A stretch of 64,000 nucleotides of DNA, taken from contig ML210165.1 in NCBI GenBank assembly GCA_004369085.1, forward strand, positions 186,001-250,000, written 5' to 3'. Both the position numbers and the translations under genes were made by a program. Position 1 is the first letter of the stretch, and every line of letters begins with the position of its first letter. This DNA comes from Coprinopsis marcescibilis. Taxonomy: Eukaryota; Basidiomycota; Agaricomycetes; Agaricales; Psathyrellaceae. This document shows positions 1 through 12,400 of the stretch, piece by piece. A model generated the notes under the pieces. The model did no database searches and had not been told where the DNA came from. It saw only the letters and a list, made by a program, of their open reading frames with translations.

Positions 1-365
1 GCCGCTTACTCACTGTACATTTATTATGTCCTAATTACAATGCACATACTTCTACTCGTTCTTGATTATAATGCACATACTTTTCCTCGTTATTTGAACT
101 GGCAAACGGTCCTCGGCCTTACCGGTACCCATCTGTATGAGAACCCTTCTTAAAACTCTCAATGTTTTCTGCGTAGCCGCACCATTTCCGAACTCAAATA
201 CTTGGCTTCCTGACCGACATCCCCTACCTCCTGCAGCGAGCAAGTCATAACGAGAGAATGTATATATGCAGTGACAGATGAAGCAGAAAGAAGGCAAATA
301 AGATACATTATCCGCTAGGGGTGTAGTGACAGCGTGTCCCAATCGATAACAAAGGCTTCAGATTA
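1..365. other. Window edge, 3' flank of POL5-like gene
   Basis: No supported gene. The minus-strand gene beginning at 4637 ends at 366, so this is its 3' flank. A 96-codon minus-strand frame at 52-342 has no recognisable domain and probably arises by chance. Confidence 0.5.
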
Positions 366-3300
366 CTATGACTTTACCTTCGCCTTCTTGGTTTTTGTTT
401 TAGCTTTTACGTCAGGCTCATCAGTAGCCTTCCGCTTCTTTTTTGTCGGCTTCTCTTTGCCACCGGCATCTGGTTTTTGCGATAGTTGTGCAACCTGTTC
501 ACACATTTTGTGGATAGCAGTGGACGATTTGAAGCGAGGTGAGGCTTTGAAAGATGCCTTGAGCGTACTCCAAGACTCGGATTGCCAGACATCTGAGAGG
601 GTGTCGGGGATGATCCGCTTGGATTGGCGGACGGCAGCGACGACGACCTTCATTAGTTCCTTTGCCTGTGTGGCGTTGAGCTTGAGCGTTTCTGTGCACG
701 ACTGGGTGGCCAGATCCAGCAGCAATCGCTGCAGCTCAGTGATGAATTCTGAGATCGTCGATTTGTCGGACTCATCCTGTTTGATGTAACGTGAGCAGAT
801 GATAATCAGACCTAGGTGATTTGAGACGTACGATATTCGAGAGTTGGTTCACCAAGATCTCCAGCAGTTGGACGGCCTGGACTTGACGATAACCGTTGAT
901 ACCCTTCGAGGACAACTCCAACAGGTCTTGTCTCAGCTTCCAGCCCTGAGCAGGATACCTCTGGAAGAAGATCTTGAAAAAGTGCGGGTTTAAGGCTGAG
1001 TTTTTGCGTGTCATAAAGTCTTGCAAAGACTCTCGATATGCATCGATGACCAAGTCGTCCTTGCCCAATTGGAACAGCAATTTGGACACATATATGCTCG
1101 AATAACCTAACAACTCGATGATGTCGGAGCCGTGATGGGACTTGCGGCCTTGGGTATGCAATGCGTTGAGGATTTCGGTTGCTTCTTCAGCATTAGCATC
1201 TGTAGGGTATTCCTTTGCTTTGCAAATACGAGCGCGGAGGAGACCTTTGGTCTTGTCCCTCAGTTGCGTCTCGTCTGCGCTGGAGTTGACAACAACCTCG
1301 AGCAAGGGCAGAATCAGGCGAGGAATCAATCGGTGAGTCGGGTGTTTCCGAATATAGACGTCCAAAAGGTCGAGGACGCGGTTCTTGAAATGCGTGGCCT
1401 TTCTTTGTGCATTGCCGTCTATACATACGAATCAGTTAACATGTGTGGGGTTAAGATAAACATAAACCAAACCTTTTCCTTTCTTTTCCTTTGTCCGCTC
1501 AGAGAAGATTTTTGCGAGGTGCTCATCAATGGCCATCATTTGATCATCGTCCATGAGATCCTCTTCCTCGTCATCTTCGTCTTCATCTTCTTCATCGTCC
1601 TCCTCGTCCTCCTCTCCGGTAGCAGCACCCACACCCGCAGCACGAAGGGCATCCTCGATCCTCTTCCGCAATTCCAGGTCGATGTCATCTTCCTCCTCCT
1701 CATCTCCCATATCAATCTCTCCGAAAGATTCATCACTACTGGAACCACTGTCTTCCTCCTTCCCGCTTCCATTCTCTCCGTCCATCTCAACATCTTCATC
1801 TTCGTCATCATCAGCTGCCAACTCCGCAGGAGATCTTCGTTCAAGTTGCTGAAAAGAAACCATTGTCAGCGAATTATTCTGTGCTTAATCGCCAAGATGT
1901 CACTTACAGCGATGAGAAGATCAAGTGTGCTCTCTTCCACAGCACCTGAGATATACCCAAATGCCTGGTTCACAATCGACCGCATATACGGGGTGTCTCC
2001 TTCCAAGAACCCGATAATGACATCGGCCAAGACGTCGATCGGGGTATAGGTGCCCTCCGGCTCCGGCTCCGCGCTCTTCGTCTTCTTCTTCTTTGACTTT
2101 TTCTCCAGGAATGAAAACCTTCCGATGGCTTCAATGATTGTCTGGCATAGAAAAAGGCGGTTAAAATTTCTGGCCAAAAGGGAGGGAATAGAGTGGTTAC
2201 CTCGAGTGTGGTACTGTCACCCTCGCAATACAACTGCACAACCAACGCCAACAACAAGAGCTCAGTTCCCTTTGCAACTTCGCTGTATTGCTCACGAACC
2301 TATTCATTCAAATCATTAGAGGTCATATGTGCGCACAAGAAATATTTGAACTTACATTGCGTATCTGGGTCAAAAGTTCCCCAGACTTCTTGACCAGGAC
2401 CTTATCCTCGTCTTCCAACTCGTTGAGGAGCTCTACATGCTTCAAATCCTCTTCCAGAGTCTGAATCGTCGTAGCGACCTTGGCGAGCCACAACTCTCCA
2501 TCGGACGCCGTGGCGGAAGCCTTGACGGTCTTGTCGTCACCAGCCTTGATCACGTTTGTCTGGCCGGTCAACTCTCCGAGGCAGGTCAGGAGTCGGTTCC
2601 TGCAGTTTTCGCGGACGGAATCCGACACAACTGGGGACGGGATTTCCCGAAGCTGATGAAGTCGATTAAAAATCAATCGTGACAGGAAAGATGAAGGGCA
2701 AACGTACTGCGAGGGTCGAGCTCTTTGATTTCTTCTTCTTGATCATAAATAGACCATGTACAACGAAGAAGTCTAAAATCGCCTTCACCCATTCGTCAGA
2801 TTTAGGAACATTGCCGTTTCGTACGAGTCCGTTGAGTTGGTCGATTATCCAATTGCGACGGCTGTCGATTTCCGTTTGGCCCGATCTAGCGGATCGATAT
2901 TGTCAGTGCAAGTAAAATCATATTGGATATGGCCAAATACATACTTCGCATCCGGTTTGTTGAACTGTTCAAAGAGGTACTGAACAAAGCTCTGGATACC
3001 CTCTGCGTCCATGGACGCCAAAATCGACTCAACAGTCTTGGTCTTGGTCAATTTGTCGAATTGCTGGCTTCCATTAACGCCGGTAAGTTGAAGAATGAGA
3101 GCAAAGCCGAGCTGTGGGTTGTCTTTCACAAAGGCCTGCACTTCTGTTGCCTGCAAAGAAAGGTGGGGACGTGCAGACGGCTTGGGTTGGCAGTACACGT
3201 ACTGTCTGTTGAGCAATCTTGTGCAAGTAACGATCCTTGTTCGAAAGATGGTTGATCCAAGAGCGCATAAAGTTTTTGGTGAACAACATCGGCATGCTAT

Positions 3301-4637
3301 CCTGGTCGACGCGTTTGAGAGCTCTTTGAAAGACTTGGAAGCCCCAGTATTTACGTTGCGGCGAAGAAGTCGCGGAGAAAAGCGATTCTGGTGTGAGAAA
3401 GCCGCGTTTCCGTTAGATCGACCGGGTGGGGAGGCGGCGGTGGGATTGACATACCGTCGACGACGACTCTGAAAAACTCTTGCAGAGAGCCCTTGGTTTG
3501 GCCCTTGGGATCGTTTGGACCGGGGAGCAGTTGGTCGAGAATAACGTCCCATGCAAAGTGCAACTGTGCTTTCCATGCGCTGCTTGGGGCTTTGATAACA
3601 TCTTTTTGCGCCTCGTCCTCCACAACGGCTTCCTATCAGCAAGCCTATCATTATTGACTGGACTAAAGCAAAATAGCAACCTCCACGAACCTTCAAAATC
3701 TTCGAAACGGTCAAGAGGTTGGACGAGCTTAACAAGTTAGCATTCTTGAACGTCGGTGCAACCAACTTTTGCCAGTCCCGTTCAGGGTGGATCCTTTGCA
3801 ATTTGATAACCAATGCAATTTTCTCCGGTGACCAGGTCGAGTTGTCCACAATGAGGTGTTGGAAGACGGTGTCGGTTGCATCCTTCTTCCATTCGACATT
3901 CGAATCTTCCAGAGCATCCACAGCCAATCCAATGGTAAACCAAGCTCCTTCCCGTAGCCATGATTTCTTTTCGCCTAGGGCTAACGATTCTTTGAGGACT
4001 TCCTCGAACGCCTCAAGGCTAGATGATGCGGTATTGGAAGAGGCCGAGGCGGGGAGAGGTGTTTCGCGCAATAGAAGTCCAGAGCGAATGACAGCCATGA
4101 AGCCAAAGAGACGCGCAAAGAGCACATCCCTTTCTTCTTGGCCAGACATCGACCCTTGGGTTTTGCTGCTCGACATGATCAAGTTGACGATTTGCGCGCA
4201 GGTTACGGTCTCAATTCTGGATAGCAGCTTGGAATAGGCACTTGCTCTAAGTATAATTCAGTAAGCCGAGAGCACATGAGACTCACCTCTGTCAGGGCAA
4301 CAGCAAACCCTAGTCGACTACTTTCCCTTGGACTAGCCAACCCTCGAATTAACCGCCGAATCGAATAGGACACATCCTGAGCATTCAGCAAATCCAACCT
4401 CTCATCACCCTTCTTCCCAACACCGTCACTTTGCGCATCATCCTCGTCCTCACTTGCATCCGAATCCCCTCCCTCTCCATTGACCTTGCCCCCAGCCCCC
4501 GTCGTCGCTGCTGTTTGTTTGGGAACGAATTGCGATTGGAACTGTTCAAGTGCACCAACAAGCTTGACTGAAGCGTCTATCCGCTCCTTTTTAGATGCCG
4601 ACGAGAGGTTCCAGAACAAAGGAAGCGTCGTTGACAT
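366..4637 (-). CDS. POL5: DNA polymerase V / MYBBP1A-like nucleolar protein (POL5 family)
   Basis: This multi-exon gene encodes a POL5/Myb-binding-protein-1A (DNA_pol_phi) protein. Despite the name, the family acts in the nucleolus in rRNA synthesis and ribosome biogenesis rather than as a polymerase. The N-terminus begins MSTTLPLFWNLSSASKKER and soon reaches the family block SYSIRRLIRGLASPRESSR, followed by LGFAVALTE. The first intron donor lies near 4286. Joining GAG to CTG CTA at the later acceptor restores the expected LTELLSRIETVTC. HEAT-like helical repeats follow, then a long Asp/Glu-rich tract (about 1540-1860) and a Lys-rich tail (KEKPTKKKRK and further basic clusters) typical of nucleolar proteins. 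The exon around 2845-4182 reads through at least one intron if left unspliced. Family assignment is firm; the inner exon joins were not all resolved. Confidence 0.88.
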
Positions 4638-5030
4638 TTTTTGCGGCGGAAACAGGGCCTGGCAGCAGGCTGGTTATTGCTTTGCGAGCTCGTTCAGTTG
4701 CAACTTTTTTTGATCGGCGGGGTGCGCTGGTGGCTGTGTGATTTGCTTGCCCCTGTTTTGGCGAGGGCGCTTTGTCTTGGCGCGCCGTCCAATCATGAAG
4801 GAAGCGCGCCGGGACCGCGGTCGCGTCGATATCACCGACGAATGCACTAACCAGTACTTGATGCAGGGGCTGTATATTGAGGGTACAGAATGAGGAATAT
4901 GGTGCTTGGCGCGTGGTAAATACTGAACTAACTACTTAATACCCATTGCTTTTAATAAGTGGTTAAATACGTTCGAAAGAGAACCTGTCCGTGGAGGTGG
5001 GAGTAACAATGGTGTCCGAGTCCGTGTGTT
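4638..5030. promoter_or_regulatory. Upstream region of POL5-like gene
   Basis: This gap separates two minus-strand genes and should hold the POL5 promoter. A CCAAT pentamer is visible near 4789 (plus strand), beside a GC-rich stretch at 4800-4835. No TATA box or coding sequence was recognised. Confidence 0.4.
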
Positions 5031-5882
5031 CTAATCGAAATGCATCCAGTGGCCTTTAACTCCTAGGCGACACTTTTCACAGTCAGCGCGAGGCCCCATG
5101 GTAACCCTCCGCCGCGTCTGAGTCTGGGGGTTCGCGCCATAGTTGCTGAAGGATTGGACGGGAGATAGATTCATCGGCGACATCTGAGCAGACTGTGCCT
5201 GGTTTGTCGAAGGTTGATTGCCAGAAGTCGTCTGGAGCGCTAACACAGGAGTGGCGGGGACGACGTTGATTTGCGGGTACACCCTTGACAGGTGTGACTT
5301 CAGTGAACTCGAGGAATCCCTATGCGGTAAGGTGGGAGGCAGATTCCTTGACGAAGACGCTGTGGCATTCGCCGACGTTCCTTCACACTCTTCCAGATCC
5401 ATCACCTAGCATAAAATTAATGCGTGATCAGAAGGGACGAGGGAGACGAATACACTCATGCACATACCATGTCAACGTCTGCGGTATGCGCAACATTTTC
5501 GGAAGAGGAATTAGCAGATCTGGACCCATGAAACATTGGACTTTCAATACTCAGTCCTCCAGCCTGCTTCACCCAGTCCTCTGAGGGAAAGCGACTGGTG
5601 GTCCGGGAAGGGACACCATGACTCGAGCAGGGAGAGTCTTCAGCACGGTCGCTGGCGACTAATCTAAGCCCAGAAGTAGCGACAAGTAGACGCTTCTACA
5701 CCAACCATCAGCTACTCATCACGATCTACAATCTCGTGGGCACTCACCGAGGGACGTTCGGCGGCATAGAAGTTGTCCACCTCAGGAGAACGCGCTCGCT
5801 TTCCCGAACTCATTGGCACTTGTCGAAAGGCCCTAAACCCAGTGGATGGTGAAGGATGAATGTCGACGTCCATGTGCAGCAT
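5031..5882 (-). CDS. Conserved hypothetical protein with C-terminal Cys-x2-Cys/His motif
   Basis: Three exons fit in phase: 5748-5882, 5468-5695 and 5031-5405 (45, 76 and 124 codons plus stop), giving 245 residues. Donors are GTGAGTG and GTATGTG; acceptors end in TAG. The protein starts MLHMDVDIHPSPSTGFRAF, has a basic SGKRARSPEVD patch and a Ser/Thr/Gln-rich disordered centre. It ends with a compact basic segment, RRRVTMGPRADCEKCR, then GVKGHWMHFD. The CEKC pair with a following His could be half of a metal site or a redox pair, but I do not recognise a family. Clean splicing in one phase and the conserved-looking ends support a real gene. It diverges from the BRE2-like gene. Confidence 0.72.
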
Positions 5883-6261
5883 GATTCCAGCTAAACAATC
5901 CTTTATTCAGCAATGGATGTCCATATGTTGACAGTTGGAATAGGTAAAACAAAGTAAGGGAGTGATGGTGGGATGACAACTTAGGCCGGTTTGCTTTCTT
6001 AAAGGCGTTCGGAATCAGACATCACCAAACCCAGTGCCGCAGCGAACCGTTTCGAATGGTCCTAGCGCTCACCGGCAGAGATTCACGACCGAAAGATCGC
6101 TGTCAAAATAACATTTATAATGACATGGAGGAAAACGAAAAGAAATTCAGCGAAATTGCAGCGGAGAGTCCGGATCTTTCGCGTTTCAGTGCGACCCAAA
6201 TAGGCAGGCGCGATAATTGGTCGTGGGTGGCTTTGAGAGATGCTTCGTCCTCTACTCTATA
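5883..6261. promoter_or_regulatory. Divergent promoter region, hypothetical/BRE2
   Basis: A 379-bp gap between two divergently read genes (starts at 5882 minus and 6262 plus). It should contain both promoters. An AT-rich CATTTATAATGAC stretch lies near 6112-6124. No established element was identified. Confidence 0.4.
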
Positions 6262-9164
6262 ATGTTCGCCGGTAACTCGTCGCCCCCGCCACCAGAGACA
6301 GACTTAATTGTCTCAATAAAAGCCCCGATATCTGCTACGCCAGTCCCAGGAGCAGCCATTAGCGCCGTCACCAACACCAAATTGAATGTTAACAGCACCA
6401 TTTCACGGTCGAGCGTACCGCCAGGAGCCCAGAATCGGAAGAGGAAACGTGGCCAGGTAGCTTCTACGCCTCATGCAGCCTCGCCAGCTCCTTCAGAACC
6501 AGGGAGTACCGCTGGAAATACAGCGGAGAACGAGTAAGTGAATTAACCAAACCGTGACACTAAAACCACTGACCAAATTCACTCAGCAGTCTCCTAGTCT
6601 CTCGTGGGGACCTCTATTCAAGACCTATTCTCACCATTTCGCGTGGGCCAACGTTCATTCCGACAGCTGAAGGGTCAGAATGGTACCGCACGGAGTCCGT
6701 AGGCGTCAATCGCGTAGGCTTCCGCTATGTGCCAGCAGGCATCAACCAACCCGGCTTCATTACCCCCTGCCGCACAATCGAATCCAGCCCGACATCCTTC
6801 CGAATCAGCTGGGAAGACCGCAGTCCTCTCATCCGAGTAAGCAAGGACGGTCTCAGCCTCCTCGGTTTCAAAGGGTTCCGGAGTGCGCGCTGCAATGCAC
6901 CGATACGGGAGGGCAAATGGTACATTGAAGTAAAAGTCATAAACGGCGGTGGTGATTTTTCAAGCGAGCAACCGGACTCCTCAAAACAGAAGGAGGGGGG
7001 CCATATCCGCATTGGCTGGGGGCGACGCGAGGCGTCGTTGAACGGGCCAGTTGGATTGGATGGGTACAGCTACGCCTACAGAGACAAAACAGGCGACAAA
7101 GTCACCCTCTCGCGACCTCGGCCTTATGGCAAGCCATTCAAATCCGGAGACGTCGTCGGCATGTACATTTCTCTTCCCCCACTTCGCCAGCCCAACAAAA
7201 AAGACCCACACGACCCTGCACACATCCACCGCGAACGCATTCCGATCGACCTCAAAGGCCAGGAAGTCTTTGAAATCCTCGAATACCCCGTATCCAAAGA
7301 AATGGCGGCTATGATGGACTACTCGGGAAAGACGAACACCTCCGCCTCCGTACCATCCGCCAACAACAAAAAACCAGCAGCAGCTGGCGTGAAACCCCCG
7401 GAACGCACCAACGGACAGACAGACGCCAAAGCTAAATCTAATGACCCACCGTTACGACCATTACCTACACTACCAAACTCCCGCATTGCTTTCTTTGTGA
7501 ACGGAGAGTCACAGGGTATCGCATTCGAGGATTTGTATGACTTCCTTCCACTCAGGCAGACGGAGGAGCAGAAGAGGAAGGCGAAGGATCGAAGTAGACG
7601 CGTTAAGGAAGGCGTTAAGGAGCACAGGGAGAACCCATTCGATGACGGGACTTTGGGATACTATCCGATGATCTCCCTCTTCAACGACGCCATTGTCCAA
7701 ATAAACCCCGGACCCAACTTTGACTACGCGCCGCCACCAGACATTGACGCGTTACTGGAAGGCAGGCCGCAACCCGAACCCATCATACCCGAAATTCCAC
7801 AGCAACCATTGGAATCCAAGAGTGCAGACCAAGAGCCTATGGAGGTCGACACTCAGGTCAAGTCCGAGCCAGAGGCTGTTTCATTGGACGTCAAGATGGA
7901 CGTGGACAGTGAAGCGAAGGTTTCGCCGGAAGAGAAGCCCGCAGAAGCCAGCAACAAGACATGGAGACCAGCCATCGAGCGTTATCCCGAGTTCATGAAG
8001 GAGCAGTGGACTCTGGACGATATCGAAGAACAAGAGGCCAAAACCGAGTTCAACAAACAGGTCGCGAACCAGGATTCTGGCAAGGGAGCTGCGAAGAAGA
8101 AGGCAGCTCCGCGTGCCAAATCTGGGCCACAGGCGGTTTCAGCTGGAGGCAAGAAGAAGAAATCGGAAACAAGTACGACTACTGGCACTCCCGAGCCATC
8201 TGCATCCCTCGTCCCTCCTTCACGAAAGAAGACCAAAAAGGCTGCAGCACAGGCAGCGCTGGGCGTCGCTGCTCCTTCACAACCAACTCCAGACGTAGTG
8301 CGTTCTACTACTGAAACGCCTTTCAGCACACCTCCTCCCCCAGTTTCGTCAACTGCCGCTGCCGCTGCAGCAGCGGCTGCCCACCTTCACCTCCAACACC
8401 AACACCAGCACCCGCCAAACCCACACCAGTTCCATCACTCCCTTGTCCGCTCTGAAAGCAATTCAAACCGGCCAAGTCCCAGTCCTCTCAGGCAAAGCAC
8501 AGCTTACCGCGAACAACCCCCGAAAGCTAACGATGGCGGGGAAAACGACGACAGCGGTGAACGTTTGACGTCGAGCACCTCGCTGTCGGCCCAACACCGC
8601 GTCAAGAAGCATCCCGGGTCGAGGGAAGGGAGGTTTCACGCACAGCAGGCTGCTGCTGCCGCCGCTGCAATTTCTACCGTGAAACCCGTCAGCGTCAGCT
8701 CCCATCCTCCTTCGAGCAAAGCCGATCGAAGTGTGTCCCGCACCTCGACAAGCAACCATTCCGACGTATCGGCCGAGCTCTGGGAAGCGGCGGGTGCTGG
8801 TCAAGCCAGGGTCCTATCCACTGGCTATCGCGACCGCGACGATAGCTCCAACGAAGCCGCCACGCCTGCACCAGACGATGATGCGCCGAGCCTTGATGCG
8901 GACAGTCGCAGTCTGCGGGAAGAGGACGTGGCGGAGGAGTCTACTCCTGAAGACGATCTGGGGGAAGATGATATGGAGGAAGAGGAGGAGATGGAGATGG
9001 GTGTCCCCCTTGGTGGGGATGCGGAATACGCCACGACGGATGGCGATGATAATGAGATGGACTTGGCCGGCGAGGAGACGGATGGTGTGGACGATGGAGA
9101 AGTTGGGATTGAGGTTGAGCCTCATACCAGCGAGGAAGGGACACGAACTCATTCACCTGCATAG
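6262..9164 (+). CDS. BRE2: Set1/COMPASS subunit Bre2/Ash2 (SPRY domain) with long disordered tail
   Basis: Two exons, 6262-6533 and about 6587-9164 (acceptor could also be 3 nt later), give about 949 residues. The protein has a disordered basic N-terminus (QNRKRKRGQ) and then a SPRY domain of Ash2L/Bre2 type: SWEDRSPLIRVSKDGLSLLG, GFRSARCNAPIREGKWYIEV, GHIRIGWGRREASLNGPVG and GYSYAYRDKTGDKV, closing with GTLGYYPMISLFNDAIVQIN. Bre2 is a core subunit of the Set1 histone H3K4 methyltransferase complex and helps bind Sdc1/Dpy30. After the SPRY fold comes a tail of several hundred residues rich in Pro, Ser, Ala runs, a His/Gln patch and a final acidic segment. Family members in yeast and human are clearly shorter, so the tail is unusual. 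A disordered insert also sits inside the SPRY region. The start at 6262 leaves a 90-residue first exon. Confidence 0.9.
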
Positions 9165-9432
9165 AACGTTCCAGCATAGCTGGTTGCTCGTCTGTACTAT
9201 TCCATGTAACATACCATACTTGGCAAGCTAGTCCTTGCTAACGATCGCCAACGACAGTATCAAGCCAAAACATTTAATTATCATGAACACAGAGGGTTGT
9301 GAGGTACAGTAAAGTGGGTATCATACATAAAAAAAAACATGAGAAATCTTGAAGATCGTTGAAATGTGCATAAGCCAAGCGGACCTCCAAAACAGGGTGC
9401 TAAAAATCATTTTACAACTCCAGGCCACACCG

Positions 9433-12400
9433 TCACTCCACTTTTGCGACCCATCGAGGTGGTGGAACACTGGTACTATATCTGTCGACGGCGTCAGTCA
9501 ACGAGACCAATGAACGGGAAATTTTCAAGACTCACCCGACGGTTGCACCGTATCCCTTCTCCCTTTCCACCCGAAGGTCAAACACCATGGAGCCGGCATC
9601 ATCCCTTTCAACCCGGCACCAATTCCTACGACCCATGATGAACTTTTGCTTTCTGGGTTCACCTTGAGGTTCGTGGGTGAAAATGGGTAGCTGAATAGAT
9701 GTCTGTAAATTTCGGGACAGCCTAACAAGCGAATGAATATAACGCACCATCGTCTCGTCAGTATTAATGCCATGCAACGTTTTGTGCACTTTAGTAGCAA
9801 GCGAGGATACCATAGTAATGACACCGTTAGGTCTATTCCAACAAAGACGTTAGCATAGTGACTCGACGCGAGCAGAACAAGTCACTCACGGCGGCGTGTT
9901 TACAATCGCGCTCGTAACCACATTCTGCATGTACCTGTAATCCTCCTCAGGCGGGATTTCAGACTTTCCCTTATGCTTGAGAGTCTTGAGCACGCCCACA
10001 GACGCACAATGCACATCGCCAGACACAAAGGTAACTCGGATCCTCTTTGCATGAGCAAAGTTTTGCAGCTGCTCAATGAACCAATTGCGTTCCTTCTGTT
10101 GTAGTCCAGCTACTTGAGCAAATGAACCTTCAACAAGTTAATGAAATAACCAACCTTGTGACCCCTCGCCGTCCAATGATCATTCTAGCAACACAACCAT
10201 AATCAGCACCCCAACGACCAAACGCTAAAACCCACCACTCACCAAATCATCCAACAATTCAGCCTCGGCATTGAACTTGTTCACGAACCCACCAAGACCC
10301 ATCGTCCCATTCTTCCCAAGCGCAACGAGCGGGTTAAACTTGCTGTCCAGCGCAGATTCCAAAAACACCATTCTCGGGTAGGCAATCGGGATTCCAAGCT
10401 GCACAATGAGATGATCGACACCCTCCGGGAGCTTGTGCAACCGCTCAAACACCTTGGCGTATTCTCCCGGGCTGCATACCTGCTCCTTCTTGCGCTCCGC
10501 ACTGAAAGGTGGATTCGGGTCAATATAGTTGTCCCGAGACAAAATGGGCAAAACAGCAACGGACCGGCAGTCTAGCATTAGAATCCATTCCTTGGGACCC
10601 ATCCTGGACAACGAAGAGTGGCTTGGGTAGGGGATGAACGGTCCGTTTTCAGGCCCGATGACCAAAGATATGTAAAAATGACCTCCAGGCACATCGCTGA
10701 AGCCGTCAACCTCCGCTACGAAACGAACGATATGAGTTCAAGCCCTTTGATTAAAACGTTCCAGCTACTCACGATTGATGAAACACTGGAACAGCAGGAA
10801 ATAGAAGTATCCTCTGGATCCGACACTGCCAAAGGTGAATGGGTAAACAAAGATGACATACCAAGGACGCGAGGGTAAACTTACGCTCTGAAGACCGGTG
10901 CCATCTGCAGATCATCTGGATAGCTTCCGAAGCCGTCGATGAGGTCTAGAAGGAGACTGTCAGTTCCGCAAGACACAGGCAACAGAGAAGCAGGCCTACC
11001 ATGATCGTCTAAACCAGGGTTTGATTAATCAACTACAAAACCAAAGCATCCAACAACAAACATACCACACATATTCAACATCGGTCTACACGAAAGAGTG
11101 AGCAAAACCAACAGAGAAAGAACATCGAACAGTACGCACATTGAGCTATTCGCTCTCGCAAAGGCTCCACTCCTGAAATGCTGGCAGTAATGGTTGAAGA
11201 AGAAGCGTTCGATCGCGAGGGAGATCTCCTCCGTCAACGGGAACGCCTTTTTCTCCTCAGGCTTCATCCTCGCCACCCATTCCTGCATCTCAGGTTCCCG
11301 CATCAAACTGCACCGAGAAATCAGCACCTATCTCACGAACCAAACAACATAACACACCTATCACAATACAGCTGGTCTCCACCACCAACAAGCGCATGGA
11401 ACGGCGTTTCAGCATGTTTGGACAGCAAGTCCATCCACACAGGGTCATAGCCCGACTTGAACCCAGGCCCCCTAAAGTCATCCGGATTCACTCCAGCAGA
11501 AAATCCATTACACTGTCATCAAACATAACGTGCAGCACCATAACAGCAATCAGCACGACGCATCCAAATTCAACAAAAGACCGGGAAACTAACCGAATGC
11601 ACCGCCAACCTCATACCTGCTGTCCGCGAGGGTACATAAAACTCCATGTTCTGGCCCTTGTTGATGGAGTACCGCACCCCCATCTCCCTATCACCCAGCG
11701 GCACTTTGAGCTTGAACCTCCAAAACGTAAACGTCCCTCCAGACCCGCCATAGACATAAAGCTCCTGTCCCACCACAGTCTCCTTGTGCGAGTTCGGGCC
11801 ATTGTTCAATATCCCATACCCGCCCGGCCCTCCCAACGGGAACGCAGAGACAGGAGGCACAGGGACACTGATAATCGGGACAGCGTTCTGCAAAGGCGAC
11901 GAAGAATGCGGCGACGAGCTCGTAGTGTTGCTCCTCTCCGTGCTCACCGACGTGCGCGACGGGGCGGGGAACAAGGGAATTCCGTTAATCGGCGACGCGG
12001 GCATTATCGTCGAGTGCGGGTCCGCAGGGTGAGGACCTAGGTCGAACGAGGGCACTCCATGCAGCTGGTTCCAAGCCATGGACGCAGTGTCCGACGGCGT
12101 CGTGTAATCACCCACCGCATTCGGGCTCAACAATTGTCCACCCCCATTCTCCGTGCCATTCGTCCCGTTCCTCGTGTTTGCCTTCTGCTGCTGCTTGTGC
12201 GTCTTGCGCGAGAGCGAGAACCGCCTGCTCTTCTTGCCATCTATAGGTGAGTTGAGCTTGCTGAGCGTGACCGTCGATCGCGACGCAGCTGCTTGAGGGC
12301 TGGACTTGAACTTTGAGAATGTGTTGGGAAGGGCACGGTCCACGTCCCATTCATATGTCAAAGTGGGGTAGGGTTCGTATGCCGATCCAGCGTCGGCAGC

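Noticed and set aside
1132..2049. 305-codon plus-strand frame, including a poly-Ser stretch in an overlapping frame (1553-1852)
   Set aside because: It is antisense to POL5; the Ser runs are just the complement of its Asp/Glu-rich tract.
4210..4290. Possible micro-exon in the POL5-like gene between LTE and LLSRIETVTC
   Set aside because: A simple intron from GTGAGT to TATTCCAAG joins both parts in frame, so no extra exon is needed.
8463..9152. Minus-strand frames of 69-113 codons under the BRE2 tail
   Set aside because: Low-complexity antisense of the Ala/Ser/acidic tail; no start context or domain.
11396..12040. 214-codon plus-strand Arg/His-rich frame
   Set aside because: Antisense to PhoD-like exons with clear conserved motifs; composition is that expected of the complement.
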